Both the position numbers and the translations under genes were made by a program. Below the pieces are notes generated by a model that did no database searches, was not told where the DNA came from, and worked only from the letters and a program-made list of their open reading frames with translations. A stretch of 64,000 nt of DNA from Typhlomys cinereus. Lineage: Eukaryota > Chordata > Mammalia > Rodentia > Platacanthomyidae. The stretch spans positions 3,372,973 to 3,436,972 of the forward strand of contig JALPQD010000125.1 of assembly GCA_023101885.1 (NCBI GenBank), in the 5' to 3' direction. This document shows, one piece after another, positions 20,678-31,735 of the stretch (position 1 is its first letter; every line of letters starts with the position of its first letter).

Positions 20678-21646
20678 TCACATGGCCAGGGATTTAATGT
20701 CCTTTGACGACCCTGAAAGAATTCTCAGAACACAGTCTCGTATCTGCTTGGTTTTCACTCCATACACAATTGGATTCATTGTCGGAGGCAAAAGTAGATA
20801 AATATTGGCCACAATGATGTGACAAGATGCGGGAATTGCATGACTACCAAAGCGGTTAAAAAAGAAACAAAAGAAGGCTGGGCTGTAGGAGAAGACAATG
20901 GCACAGATGTGTGCGGTACAGGTGCTGAAGGCCTTCTGCCGGGCATCAGTTGAGGACAGGCTGACCACCGCCCGCAGGATCATAGTGTAGGAGATCATGA
21001 TACAAAAGATGTCAAACCCCCCAATCAAGAAGGCAGCAATCAGACCTTGGATAATGTTGACCTTGATATTTCCACAGGACAACTTGGCTACAGATAGCTG
21101 ATCACAGTAGGTATGGTGTATTACATTGCTTCTGCAGTAGGGCAGTTGCTTTGTGATCAAAACCAAAGGCAGAATCATCAGCACTGCTCTCAAGAAGGTA
21201 ACAAGGACAGACTTTGCAATGACAGGATTGGTGAGGATAGAGGAGTAGCGTAGAGGGTAGCAGATGGCCACGTAGCGGTCCAGAGCCATGAGCATCAGTA
21301 TCCCAGACTCCATCCCTGTGAAAGTGTGGATGAAGAACATCTGGACCAGACATTCATTAAAGCTGATTTCCTTAAGATAAAACCAGAAGATGAAGAGAGT
21401 TTTGGGAATTGAGGCAGTACACATAACAAGATCAGTAAAGGACAGCATAGCCAAGAAGTAGTACATAGTCCTGTGCAGGGAATCCTCAAAAAGAATGAGG
21501 TAGAGGAGTGCACAATTCCCTACCACAGCCACAATATACATGGAGCAGAATGGGATGGAAATCCAGATGTGCATGTTTTCCAGACCTGGGATCCCATTGA
21601 GAATGAATGAGGCTGGAGTCAGCTGTGTTTGGTTCAGCAACAGCAT
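20678..21646 (-). CDS. Class I olfactory receptor, OR52N4-like paralogue
   Basis: An intact single-exon OR of 322 codons. ORs are seven-helix G protein-coupled receptors of olfactory neuron cilia that signal through Golf. Visible hallmarks are N-terminal glycosylation site NQT (residue 5), GN in TM1, MALDRYVAIC at the end of TM3, the long extracellular loop with class I cysteines (SYC-type region reads HTYCDQLSV), KAFSTCTAHI in TM6 and PPTMNPIVYG in TM7. The N terminus LTPASFILNGIPGLE is the OR52N signature. The closest match I recall is OR52N4, and the gene at 30290 is a close paralogue. One oddity is that the usual LHxPMY motif after TM1 reads LHRTMY (Pro to Thr). A pyrimidine-rich stretch ending in AG lies 60-75 bases upstream of the ATG, fitting a 5' UTR splice acceptor. 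Confidence 0.93.
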   Translation of the reverse strand: MLLLNQTQLTPASFILNGIPGLENMHIWISIPFCSMYIVAVVGNCALLYLILFEDSLHRTMYYFLAMLSFTDLVMCTASIPKTLFIFWFYLKEISFNECLVQMFFIHTFTGMESGILMLMALDRYVAICYPLRYSSILTNPVIAKSVLVTFLRAVLMILPLVLITKQLPYCRSNVIHHTYCDQLSVAKLSCGNIKVNIIQGLIAAFLIGGFDIFCIMISYTMILRAVVSLSSTDARQKAFSTCTAHICAIVFSYSPAFFCFFFNRFGSHAIPASCHIIVANIYLLLPPTMNPIVYGVKTKQIRDCVLRILSGSSKDIKSLAM

Positions 21647-22090
21647 GATGAGGTTAACACAGTCCTCAAGTGGCTTGTGAAGTTTGAGATTTTATTGTTT
21701 GGGGGTCTGACCTCCCAAGATCAGGAAAAACAAACAAAAAAAAGATTAAATGTTTAGTAGAAGTATCTTTCTCTTTCTTTTACTTAAATGTAACTGAAGG
21801 GTAATTGTTGGAACTTGCTTAGCATTTACAAGGTTCTATGTTCAATTTCCAATATGAAAAAAATCTAAAGTGAATCTCTATTGGTTTTTACTTTATTAAT
21901 TTCTTAATGCATTTACCACACTCATATTTCATCCCTTCTGTGTGCTTAGTTTTGTTAGAATCATTTTAAAACAGAAAGGAAGGAAACCCAATCTTTAAGA
22001 GTTTATAGTCATGTTATTTTATGATATTTTACTTCTGCTATATCTTATTTAAATGCTCATAACTGTACCCACTATTGTTTGAGTATTTCA
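21647..22090. other. OR 5' flank; no other gene seen
   Basis: Contains the presumed upstream 5' UTR/intron of the OR at 20678 (minus strand). Otherwise AT-rich and featureless to me. Confidence 0.45.
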
Positions 22091-22094
22091 GTTT

Positions 22095-22245
22095 TGTTTG
22101 TTTTTTGGAGCTAGGGTTCCAACTAACTCAAGATGGCCTCTAGCTCATTATATAGCTGTGGAAGATCTTCAACTCTTGATACTCCTGCTTTTACCTCTTT
22201 GACACTGAGATTTCAAGTGTGCTCCACCACACCCAGATCTATTTG
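22095..22245 (-). mobile_element. B1 SINE
   Basis: In reverse complement this reads as a 7SL-derived B1: the plus strand has GGAGCTAGGGTTCCAACTAA, then TGGCCTCTAGCTCATTATA and, at the far end, TGCTCCACCACACCCAGAT. The last part is the B1 start (CTGGGTGTGGTGG) inverted. Confidence 0.7.
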
Positions 22246-23714
22246 AGTGTTTTCTTTATGAAAAGCTCATGATGATCAAGCCTAGGACATACCAGATATG
22301 CTTAGGATGTCTTTGTTTTCTTTTTCTTAATCATAAGGCCATATGTATACTTACTATATAGCAGATAGTGCTTTAAAAGTTTTTATATGTGTTTATTTCT
22401 TTAATCCTCGGTGCCTCTGGAGCAATTTGTTTAGTAATCTGCCCTTTATAATTGGGTAAATCAAAGTAATGAGGCTTTTTCATGCATTAGTGGTGCAACT
22501 CAGCAGTTCTCTGACCATTTCTTGGGAATCTGACATCAAATATATATGTACTATATAATTTATTTCTGTTCAAGAGGCATTATTCTCATAGATTCCAAAT
22601 TTACATTATTTCTTTTTATGTATTTTTGACTCTTTTCCTGCAACTTTGTTTGAGAAAGATCACTCAAATATTCTAAATATCTGACAATCTATGATAACTA
22701 GCATATATTTAGCATATATTCCAAAAGTTTGGAATCTGAGTGAAGAGCAAACCTCAATTGGTAAGGCTTGCATACAGTGTTGGCACAGACACCTTGCTTC
22801 ACTGAAACACATTAATTTCAGTATTTGTATATTTTAAAGGACCTTCAGTATTTACCAAAATGAAATCAATAATCCACATCCTGCTATAGTCTGAGAGTGG
22901 GTGGTGCTGTTACTGTGTACTGAAAAGGCTTCACACTTTAGTCATGAACACTGGATTCCAGCTTCCAGTTTCCAGGATGCCTTGTTTTGGGCCTTAACAA
23001 TCTCTGACATACATTTATTCATTGTACTAGTTAAGTATCTTTCCATTATAAGGTTTCAGTCATAATAAGAGCTGGTTAATATGGTTTAGGTTAGTAGATG
23101 GATTCCTGTTTTATTTGTAAATTGTATTTATTTACTTGTATCGAAGGATAATAGAATAATTTTTGTGAAAGTCGATTGTTTTGTTATGCACATGCTCATA
23201 ATAGTGTTCTTCAAAATATCTACTTTTGCTATATGATGAAATTTAAGGAAATATTGGAACATATCAATAGAAGCTTGCAAGAGGAATGGATTGTTGGCAG
23301 AACTGACGTGATTATGACTTAAGTTGGAAGAAGGTCAAAGAATCCCTTCTTTTTAGTGCCCTGTTACCTATTCATACCACACTACTGTCTTGAGTTCTGC
23401 AGTCTATAACCTTATGCCTTTTAGGATGCCAACATCCACACCAAAACCATTTAAAATTTCTGCTTCAGAATGACTTAGCACAGTCTTAGCACACTAACTC
23501 CAAAGTATCTACATATTGCAGTTAAACTAGTACCAGGCTTATGAATTTTTTCACAATTTTAATATTATGATACTATAAACCTTTGTGATATTTCTTATGA
23601 ATCATAAATTTTAAAAATATTAATATAAAGACAATATTCTCTTATATTTATATTGTAATATATAGTTATTTACATATGTAATGGCTATAAATAAAGTCAT
23701 CAGTTTTCAACTTC
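22246..23714. other. No gene seen
   Basis: AT-rich. A region near 22745-22830 vaguely resembles an ID head. No coding frame over 60 codons has family features. Confidence 0.4.
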
Positions 23715-23800
23715 GGGAATATAGCTCAATCACAAAGCATTGACATAGCATGTGTGAGGCCCTAGACACAATCCTCAGTATTGAAAAAATGAAGTAAGTA
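23715..23800 (+). mobile_element. ID-like SINE
   Basis: GGGAATATAGCTCAATCACAAAGCATT with a B-box-like segment and an A-rich end follows the tRNA-Ala-derived ID layout. Diverged. Confidence 0.6.
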
Positions 23801-24919
23801 AATATATTTGAATGGATGACAAGATTAGTGAGTGTTTTTACCTGTTTTTAAGCATTATTAAAATGTAGTTTAAAATTATCGCTTGAAAAGCACAAAATGA
23901 ATTACCAAAAAAATGACCATCCTACCAAAAAAAATAAAACCACATGTACCTCGTAAATCAACAGACAACTTATATTTCTGAAAAACTCATTTTAAATTGG
24001 AGAAAAGAGAGAAATTGCAAGAAGATAAACAATGATGTGTCAGTCAATTCAAATACGTTGGTTTTCAAAAGAAACTATTTAAACAGTACTACAAATTGGT
24101 AATAATTTTGTGATTTTTCTGAACAGCTTTGTATTTAAATAATTTAAATGAGGTACACAAGAAAGTGCATCAAATATATAACAAAATAAGAGATGTATTC
24201 ACTTCACATGATAGAGAAATAAAAGCAAGGAAATACTAGATGTATATCACTTTTGGGAAATACTAATATTTGTACTTTATACAATGCAGTTTAAGTTAAT
24301 GTACCAAAATGATTCATTCCCATGTTTGGTTAAATTTTTTTCAAAGCAAAAATTAAGGAAAAGATGAAATAATTATCCTCCTTACTTGGTTAGTACACAG
24401 AAATTTAAATCACATCAGAATCTTACATGCTGATTTCAGTTTCTACTTTAGGCTCAGTGATTTATCTTAAATGAATAATGGAAGAGACAGCAAAAGACTT
24501 GGAACTTGTATTTTGATAGAAACAGTAATATAAATCTTTGAAATGTGATTATCTATGCATATTGAAATTGTCATATAATGTTTCTTTTTGTTAACCCTGT
24601 AAATGTATACTCTGTCTAAATACACTATATATTTTAGACTACTCTTGAAGATATTTTAAAGAAATAAAAGCTATAATAAGTCATGTGCATATTTTCCTAC
24701 ACACATATGGTCATCTAAGAGGACATAAGAGTATATTATGGATGTGGCTGTCTGCACATATAAGGGAAAATATATACTCTAGAGACTATGTGTCTTGGTA
24801 ATACAGCTTTGATTTTTAAAACTAATTGCTACAGGATAGTTTTAGATCTCATGCTGAATACATTGGCAGTAAGAGATCTATCCTTATGTCAAAGAAATCT
24901 ACTAATAGCCTCAAACTAT
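23801..24919. other. No gene seen; AT-rich
   Basis: AT-rich DNA without frames or recognisable repeats. Confidence 0.5.
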
Positions 24920-25170
24920 ATATTTTTCTTTTTTATTAATTTTTTTCTACTTTTACAAGCATATTGAGTATTTATCCCAGGTTGTCTCCCTCCTCCCTCC
25001 CTCACATTCCCTCACTTCCCTTCACCATTCCATCCCATTCTTCTGCCTGTGTGCTTCTATGAACCTTAGGGTTCACTCTGGCTTGTCTACTACTGTGAGG
25101 GTTCAGGCCTCTGTCATATAACAAGTTAACTCTCTTCAGGCCACCCCACTTCCCAAAAATCGCTTTCAAA
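24920..25170 (-). mobile_element. L1 3' UTR fragment
   Basis: CTACTTTTACAAGCATATTGAG, a pyrimidine tract (24988-25045) and GTGTGCTTCTATGAACC are the same 3' UTR lineage as 16720-17045 and 27825, in reverse orientation to the former. Confidence 0.7.
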
Positions 25171-25294
25171 TGATTTTGCTACAGTATAATTTACTTACTC
25201 TTGCAAGAAAATTACTTCATACTATTATGTTGTGGCAGACAAATGTTTTGAAGTAATAATATTAGTGCCTGAATATAAACAATTGTAAAATATA

Positions 25295-25460
25295 ACTCAA
25301 CCCAGGTTTGATGACCCATTTGGAAGGCAGAAGGATTTTTATGAATTTAAAGTCACCTTCAGCTGCAAAGTAAGACTTAGGCCACCCTAAATAACAGAGA
25401 AGGAATACAAATATTAAAGATCTTAATAATAATAATATCAAATAATAATAATAAATAACT
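25295..25460 (+). mobile_element. B1-like SINE with AAT-rich tail
   Basis: Blocks equivalent to GGCAGAAGGATTTTTATGAATTT and the later GGCCACCC...AACAGAGAAGG follow B1 order. A tail of AAT triplets (25424-25455) follows. The 5' third is poorly preserved. Confidence 0.5.
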
Positions 25461-27110
25461 CACCTATTACCTGGTAGTATTCATTTTTCTTTACCAGTAC
25501 TGATGGCAATAGTTTACTCATTATCCCATCTTTAAAATCCATACGTTTCTCCTCATATGAGTGTGGGCTCCTCCACATGTATGTTATTAAAAAGATTGAA
25601 ACATACCAGAACTATCTGTCAATAAACAGAAAACCTGTCCTCTCCTGAGGAGCAAACAGAGAAGTCAGGTCACAGGTAACAACATTCTAACTTAATAAAG
25701 ACAATTCTCTAGCTCTTTTTCTGTTTCTTCCTGTCAGACCTTTTATAACTGACTTACATCACAACTTAACCAATTCTTGCTATATGGTTAGTAAATAGCA
25801 TAAATATCACAAAAAATTAAACTGAATTTTAATTAAAGAATTGACTTGAAACACTCATCTAGGAAACCAATCTTAACTATTCCTGCTTCTATACATAGTG
25901 AATACCACTCCTGCTTTCAAATGTGGTAAATGAATAAAATGAGTATTTTGAAGAATAACATTCAGTTCATTTGCAACTAAATGTTCTTTCTAATGTCTTA
26001 AAAATATCTTTCCTCCATCTCTTCCCACTCATATGCCCTTCAATACCTGGGTTCGTTGGAACCAAAGCAAGGAGATAAGAACAATTTGCACTAGATGCTC
26101 AGGGTCTTCCAAAAAATATAAAAAATATAAGCCCTCCATCCGATAGTGTATGCACACTTGTGACCCTCAACTTCGAAACACCTTGATAACTACTCTTGAA
26201 CTCACCCTTCAGAGGTAGATTTGTGTTAAATATCCCAGAGGAATAGTTAAGAACATCAGAAACCAGGTTGTTAGTGGAAGAGGCGCACCATGGGAGGAGA
26301 AAAAATGAGTAGTGCATAAATGAGAATGTTGCTATTTATGTGTGCACCCAGACCTGTGGTTTGTGGGCTCCCATGTATACATGAAGGGATAAAAATGAGC
26401 ACAATCTATTTTGATGCAAATTATTTATTTTTAGCATTTATTAAGCAGTTAGGTTTCTTTTTACATGAAGTATTCTGGCATGAGAGTTGAAAACACATCA
26501 GTACACAGTGTTCAGTCACTGATAAGTACATATATATGTGCTATTTTGTGTTGTTTTGTTTATTCACTTCCACATTTTAAAATTTCTATCACTGAATACC
26601 CAGAGCATTGAGGTCAGACTAGGAGCTAATGAAGAAGGATCAATAACACAGGCTCTGATTCTGGGTGCCCTCTACATTCCAGTGAGATTATGGGTGAAGT
26701 TCATCAGATGTTCAGAATGATTATTCATATTAAATTATAAAGAGATGATAAACCTTATGATAATAAAAACAATTGTGAGAATAGTCATGTGAAAGCAGCT
26801 ATTGGCTTTAATTTTATGATTCTTTAGATAATATAGGTAATTTTTTAGTAATTTGGAAAAATAGAAATTAGCTTGGAAAAGACAAAAGTAGTTTATACTA
26901 TATTTTCTTTTCAAGTATATAACTATAGTTCATCTAACTTTTGCTTACATCTTAAATTCCTTAACACATATCAGTTATTTATATACATATACATAAATTA
27001 TCAAAAATACTTGATTGTGATATATAAGAACCTGAATATTTACACTTTTAATATTTTCATTTTGTAGGAAATGATACAGTAAGTATTATTATGTGAAGGA
27101 AATTCTTAGC
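25461..27110. other. No gene seen
   Basis: AT-rich. Short frames only. No hallmark of a known family. Confidence 0.45.
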
Positions 27111-27114
27111 ATCT

Positions 27115-27800
27115 TTTTAAGCTTAATTTTCATTGAGGTGCTCTTCATATAAACTTACACTAAGCATTTTAATGACTGGGATATAAATGACTCAGAGGCT
27201 TTTAGTGCATTCACAATGCTGTGCAAATATTACAATTAATTCCAAAATATTGCCACTATCTCAAATGGAAACCCATAATTATTAGACAGTCATTTCCTCT
27301 TATATTTTCTCTCCACCTAGGCAAACATTGATTTGCTTTCTGTTCTATGAATTTGCCTATTCTGTACTTTTTATATAAATAAAATCCCATAATTAACTTT
27401 AAGTGCGGTTTCTTTCATTTAGAGTAATTTTCAGTCTATTCATATTATTGCATACATCACTCTTTCATTTCCTTTTATGGTTGAGCAATAATCCATGCTG
27501 TTTGCTCCTCGTTTTTTTGCCCCTTGGCACTTCTGTGGTTTCAAATGTTAGAATAATGATGATACTATGAGCATTCTATACCAATTCTGTTGGAACACCA
27601 AGCAGTGTTACAGTCAAACTACAGTGTAAAACTGTAGATAGTTATTTATTTTGCTTCCTGAGCTTCTGACAAAGTGTTCTCTTCAGTAGCTGCCCCTCAT
27701 TTCACTTTCCTGTCAACAATGCATAGGTATTCTAATATCTCCATATTCTTTTAAATACTTGGGTTTTTTTTTCCATTTTGCTGTTGTTGATATACTGCTG
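27115..27800 (-). mobile_element. Ancient mammalian L1 (L1M-type) fragment
   Basis: The order GTGCATTCACAATGCTGTGCAAA, then GAATTTGCCTATTCTG, TTTTTATATAAATAAAATC, TTTTATGGTTGAGCAATAAT and ATGAGCATTC follows the well-known antisense 3' part of ancient L1 (L1M) elements. Heavily diverged. Confidence 0.65.
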
Positions 27801-27824
27801 GATACAAAACAGCATCTTACTTTG

Positions 27825-28385
27825 TTTTTATTTTTCTACTTTTACAAGTATATTGGCTATTCATCCCAGCTTCCTTCCCTCCCCCCTCCTCCCCATCTCT
27901 TCCCTTCCTTTCACCATTCTCTTCCACTCCTTGCCATCCTTCCACCTGTGTGCTTCTATGGATCCCAGAGTTCACTCTGACCTATCTACTTCTGTGGGTG
28001 CTCAGGTCTCTGTGGTATATCAAGTTACTTTTCTATAGGCTACCCCTCTGATACGTGCATTTCCCTTCACTAATCCAGCTTTAGGCCAAAGGTTTCGACT
28101 GTAAGTGCCCATTCTACAGGTATAATAACAGCTCCCTACAGAGCACTTTGATGCACTGTCTTGCTACATATATGCTTATTGGCTGTCTTCCCTATTGATT
28201 TTTTTTCTTCCCTCTCTTTTTATAATAGGTTCTTGTTCTAGTTTATAGTAACAGGGATGTGTAACCTTCTGACAAATGGGTCTTGAATCCAATCAGAAAG
28301 CTGTTGGTTGTCTCCTTGATACTCATGCCATTATTACCCTTGTGGTCACCCATTACCATTTTGAGTTCAACTTCCCAAAGAAAAA
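27825..28385 (-). mobile_element. L1 3' UTR fragment
   Basis: CTACTTTTACAAGTATATTGG, a pyrimidine tract (27870-27945), GTGTGCTTCTATGGATCCC and GGCCAAAGGTTTCGACTG match 16720-17045 in reverse. The later part, up to about 28385, resembles the proximal 3' UTR of rodent L1. Confidence 0.7.
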
Positions 28386-28849
28386 ATTGCATCAAACATT
28401 TTCATGAGATTGCTGACTATTGATATACCTTTTATGATAAATTATCTGAGAGCTTTTTCATTTTAAAATAGACATGGCATTTTAAAATACAAATGTAAAT
28501 AATCTTTTGCTTACATGTAAATACATTGGATGAAATGGAAAAGTAGATTAAATTCTTGCACATGCCAGACAAACCCTGTTACTGAATTTCAACATCAGCC
28601 CACTAACAGCTATTTGTCTGTAAAATTTAAATGCCAATGCTCAAATTTATATATGATAGTAAGCCATCTAAAATGGAGAAAATAATCTTGAAATGCTCAC
28701 AACTCATAGGAAGGTATCTTGTGCATAACATTGGGATTTTAGTTTGAAAACATATGTCTTATGGGAGCAGTGTTGACCATTCATGAAGAATACTTTCATT
28801 CAAGCTACTTTTTAAAAAATCTATATAGTCATAGAGAAACCTCCTATAC
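28386..28849. other. No gene seen
   Basis: AT-rich DNA without recognisable content. Confidence 0.45.
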
Positions 28850-28851
28850 TG

Positions 28852-29005
28852 GGGCTGTGGAGGTAACACAGTGGTTAAAGCCCTTGCCTTGAAAGAAAAG
28901 GAACCTGAGTTTGAATCTCCAGATCCCACAAAAAGATGCTGGTGGGTGTGATGGTCTGTCTTTAATTCTAGCCCTGGAAGGTGTAGCTTGGGAAACTCCA
29001 AAGCA
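28852..29005 (+). mobile_element. B2-superfamily (DIP-like) SINE, partial
   Basis: GGGGCTGTGGAGGTAACACAG and GAGTTTGAATCTCC match the tRNA-like head of the SINE at 15970. The body is present to about 29005 and the tail is lost. Confidence 0.65.
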
Positions 29006-29009
29006 ACCT

Positions 29010-29456
29010 GCTTAGCCAGAGAACACTTAATGGAGAACTATGGGTTTATTTAGTCACCCAGGCTGTTGCAATTTGTCTGCATGTTACTAATATATTCATA
29101 ACCAAAGAGCTTAGATAAAGGGGAGGCAGAGTATTCTTATGATTCTCAGTTATAATTCTTAGTCCAGCTCAAGAAGAGTTTATACCAATAAGAGGAACTG
29201 AGGAAATTGGCCATACCATGTCCACAGGGATTGCTAAGAAAGGGATAAACCTCATTTATCAGACAGCAAGTCTGTCCAACTACATCAAAGTATGCCAGTC
29301 TTACTGAACCAGCACCCTCAGTCCTACCCATCTGCCCAGGGAATGCTCCTACCCGCTGGGTCTTCCCACATCAATCAGACAATCTTCTGCAAGCTTGCCT
29401 AGGGCATTTGTTTGCAAATGAGCCTAGCACTCAGACTTCAATTGTCAAATGGACAG
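29010..29456 (-). repeat. Interspersed repeat, possibly hAT-type (URR1-like)
   Basis: AGGTTTATT-like opening, CTGGGTCTTCCCACATCAATCAG and TGCCTAGGGCATTTG are shared in order with 57200-57620. A related element in the other orientation is near 55150-55560. The pattern recalls rodent URR1 (non-autonomous hAT). The family name is tentative. Confidence 0.4.
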
Positions 29457-29464
29457 CCATATCT

Positions 29465-29892
29465 TTTTTCTCTCACATTTTATTTTATTTTATTTTATTT
29501 TATTTATTTTCTCCCACATTTTATTTTTTTCCCAATCATACAAGCTCAAAATGTACCCCAGTCCTCTCCTTTCCTCCACCCCTCCTCAATCCCTCTTGCA
29601 TTCTCCCCCTTTTCCCCTTCCTTTCACTCCCTTCCTTCCTTTTCCTTCTCCCAGTGCCTCACCATTTCTCTCTCCCATCCCCTGGAGCATCCTTTTGTGT
29701 GAATGCCAAACCTCCCTCTGAGTCCCAGTGAGGGTGGAAGACCTAGTGGCACAGCCCAGAGCCATATCTTGAGTTCCTCTTTAGGACAGGAACTCTATTA
29801 TGACTGCTAATCCCTTGCCTCTAAGGATCGTACTGTCTGTGATCCATGCTAGACTTTGGGGGATTGTTGACATGTCAGCCATTGATGGATAC
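29465..29892 (-). mobile_element. L1 3' UTR fragment
   Basis: A (TTTTA)n start, a pyrimidine tract (29565-29650), then the conserved block CCAGTGCCTCACC...GGAACTCTATTATGACTGC. It is flanked by CCATATCT at 29457-29464 and 29893-29900, a weak 8-bp duplication. Confidence 0.75.
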
Positions 29893-29904
29893 CCATATCT
29901 AATT

Positions 29905-30085
29905 ATCACACAAGCTCACAACAATGAGGTTGAAGATCAACTGAGAATGATTCCTAGTATCACATTTGGACCTCCACAAGGATATATATTCAAGAGAACT
30001 CATGGAAATATGCTTAGTCATGGTGTCCACCAACATGCACAAACACATCCCTTGCATATATACATACATAAAATAAAAAGAAGAA
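29905..30085 (+). mobile_element. Partial SINE tail (DIP-like)
   Basis: GATGATTCC-type and ACCTCCACAAGG blocks, CACAAACACATCCC and an A-rich end follow the 3' half of the older SINE copies at 49600 and 53148. The head is missing. Confidence 0.4.
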
Positions 30086-30289
30086 ACCTACTATGTTATA
30101 AAATTATTTAAATATACACCTTGAAGAAATCTAAACAGAGAAATTTTATATGGAGGTCCACGATGATGGGGAGAAATGAACATGAGCATGAAGTCATTCT
30201 TTAGGTGCCTTCCACCATTTTTGAGGCGAGCTCTCTCACTTTCCTGAAACTCTTCTTTTCTTTATTTCTCTCTCCTGGCAAAGGCTTAT

Positions 30290-31255
30290 TCATATGCTGT
30301 GGGATTTGATGTCTTTTGACCCTGAAAGAATCCTCACGACACAGTCTCGTATTTGTTTGGTTTTCACTCCATAGACAACAGGGTTCATCGTGGGAGGTAA
30401 TAGCAGATAAATATTGGCCACAATGATGTGGCAGGATGGAGGAATTGTGTGGCCCCCAAAACGGTGAGAAAAGAAGGAAAAAAAGGCTGGGCTGTAGGAG
30501 AAGACAATGGCACAGATGTGTGCAGTGCAGGTACTGAAGGCCTTCTGCCGGGCATCAGCTGAGGACAGGCTGACCACCGCCCGCAGGATCATGGTGTAGG
30601 AGACCGTGATGCACAGGATGTCAAAGCCCCCAATCAAGAGGGCAACCATCAGACCATAGATGGCATTCACCTTGATATTGCCACAGGACAGCTTGGCTAC
30701 TGACATGTGATCACAGTAAGTGTGGTGTATCACATTGCCTCTGCAGTAGGGCAGGCGCTTGGTGAGAAAAGTGAAAGGAATAATTAGCAACACCCCCCTT
30801 AGGAAGGTGGCAAACCCAATCTTTGCAATGATAGGATTAGTCAGAATGGTGGAATAGCGCAAAGGGTAGCAGATGGCCACGTAACGGTCCAGGGCCATGA
30901 GCATGAGCACTCCAGACTCCATCCCCGTGAAGGTATGGATGAAGAACATTTGGACCAGACATTCATCAAACCGTATTTCCTTGAAGTGAAACCAGAAGAT
31001 GCACAGGGCTTTGGGGATTGTGCTGGAGCACATGACAAGGTCTGTGAGAGAAAGCATGGCTAAGAAATAGTACATGGGCCTGTGTAGGGAGTCCTCATAG
31101 CGGATGAGGTAGAGAAGCCCACAGTTTCCAAACATAGCCACAACATACATGGAGCAGAATGGGAACGAAATCCAGATGTGCATGTCTTCCAGTCCAGGGA
31201 TTCCATTCAGAATAAACGAAGCTGGGGTCATACGTGTACTGTTCTGTAAGAGCAT
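30290..31255 (-). CDS. Or52n4: Class I olfactory receptor OR52N4-like
   Basis: An intact 321-codon OR. Hallmarks in order: NST glycosylation site at residue 5, PASFILNGIPGLED, FGNCGLLYLI in TM1, [34 protein letters not shown] at the end of TM3, the HTYCDHMSVAKLSCGN extracellular loop, KAFSTCTAHICAIVFSY in TM6, and TMNPVVYGVKTKQIRD at TM7/helix 8. The sequence is closest to OR52N4 among the family members I can recall, closer than OR52N1, N2 or N5. A strong splice acceptor (TTTGTTTCCTTTAG/GA, AG at 31305-31306 on the plus strand) lies 50 bases upstream of the ATG, so the coding exon has a short 5' UTR. A possible AATAAA signal is at 30261-30266 (minus). Expression would be monoallelic in olfactory neurons if it is used like other ORs. 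Confidence 0.95.
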   Translation of the reverse strand: MLLQNSTRMTPASFILNGIPGLEDMHIWISFPFCSMYVVAMFGNCGLLYLIRYEDSLHRPMYYFLAMLSLTDLVMCSSTIPKALCIFWFHFKEIRFDECLVQMFFIHTFTGMESGVLMLMALDRYVAICYPLRYSTILTNPIIAKIGFATFLRGVLLIIPFTFLTKRLPYCRGNVIHHTYCDHMSVAKLSCGNIKVNAIYGLMVALLIGGFDILCITVSYTMILRAVVSLSSADARQKAFSTCTAHICAIVFSYSPAFFSFFSHRFGGHTIPPSCHIIVANIYLLLPPTMNPVVYGVKTKQIRDCVVRILSGSKDIKSHSI

Positions 31256-31304
31256 GATCAGGCTAGTGTGACCATGAAATAGCTTAGGAAGGACGTGGAA
31301 TTTC
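31256..31304 (-). other. 5' UTR of the OR52N4 coding exon after splice acceptor
   Basis: Begins directly after the AG of the acceptor at 31305-31306 and runs to the ATG. Most OR genes carry one or more non-coding 5' exons spliced to an intronless coding exon. The position of the upstream exon is not visible. Confidence 0.55.
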
Positions 31305-31614
31305 CTAAAGGAAACAAAGACAAGGAAAAATCATATAATGCATTTCAGTGGTAAAGCAAACAAATTTTCTGATTGCTGAGGAATAGTGTTGTTTGTCTTG
31401 CTATCTGTTTATTGTTTGTTGATTCATTCAACAAATTGTCATGATCATCTCTAGTTGTCATCATCACACTCTATAAATATAAATTCTCATATCGGTAGGT
31501 TTATAAAACACTGTTATTCTGTTATGACTTTTCTAAAGGCATTTTTCTTAGAAAATTGTTTTTAGCTGTATTTACAGTTCACTATTGGTGTGCTATAAAC
31601 TAAGAATGCTTTGA

Positions 31615-31735
31615 TTCATGTATGCTGCTGCATGCATGTAAAACCAGGAAGATGAGGCCACAGAATTACAAGTTCAAGGTCAGCCTGGAATACAAAGTAA
31701 GACTATCTCAAAAAAAAAAAAAGCAAAGTAAACAA
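31615..31735 (+). mobile_element. B1-like SINE
   Basis: CAGGAAGATGAGGCCACAG, then CAAGTTCAAGGTCAGCCTGG, AAGACTATCTC and an A12 tail are B1-type 7SL blocks. The first 30 bases are degraded. Confidence 0.7.

Noticed and set aside
20000..31500. Idea that the two OR52N genes sit in one recent segmental duplication
   Set aside because: Similarity is confined to the coding exons. Flanks and repeat content differ, so the duplication is not recent.
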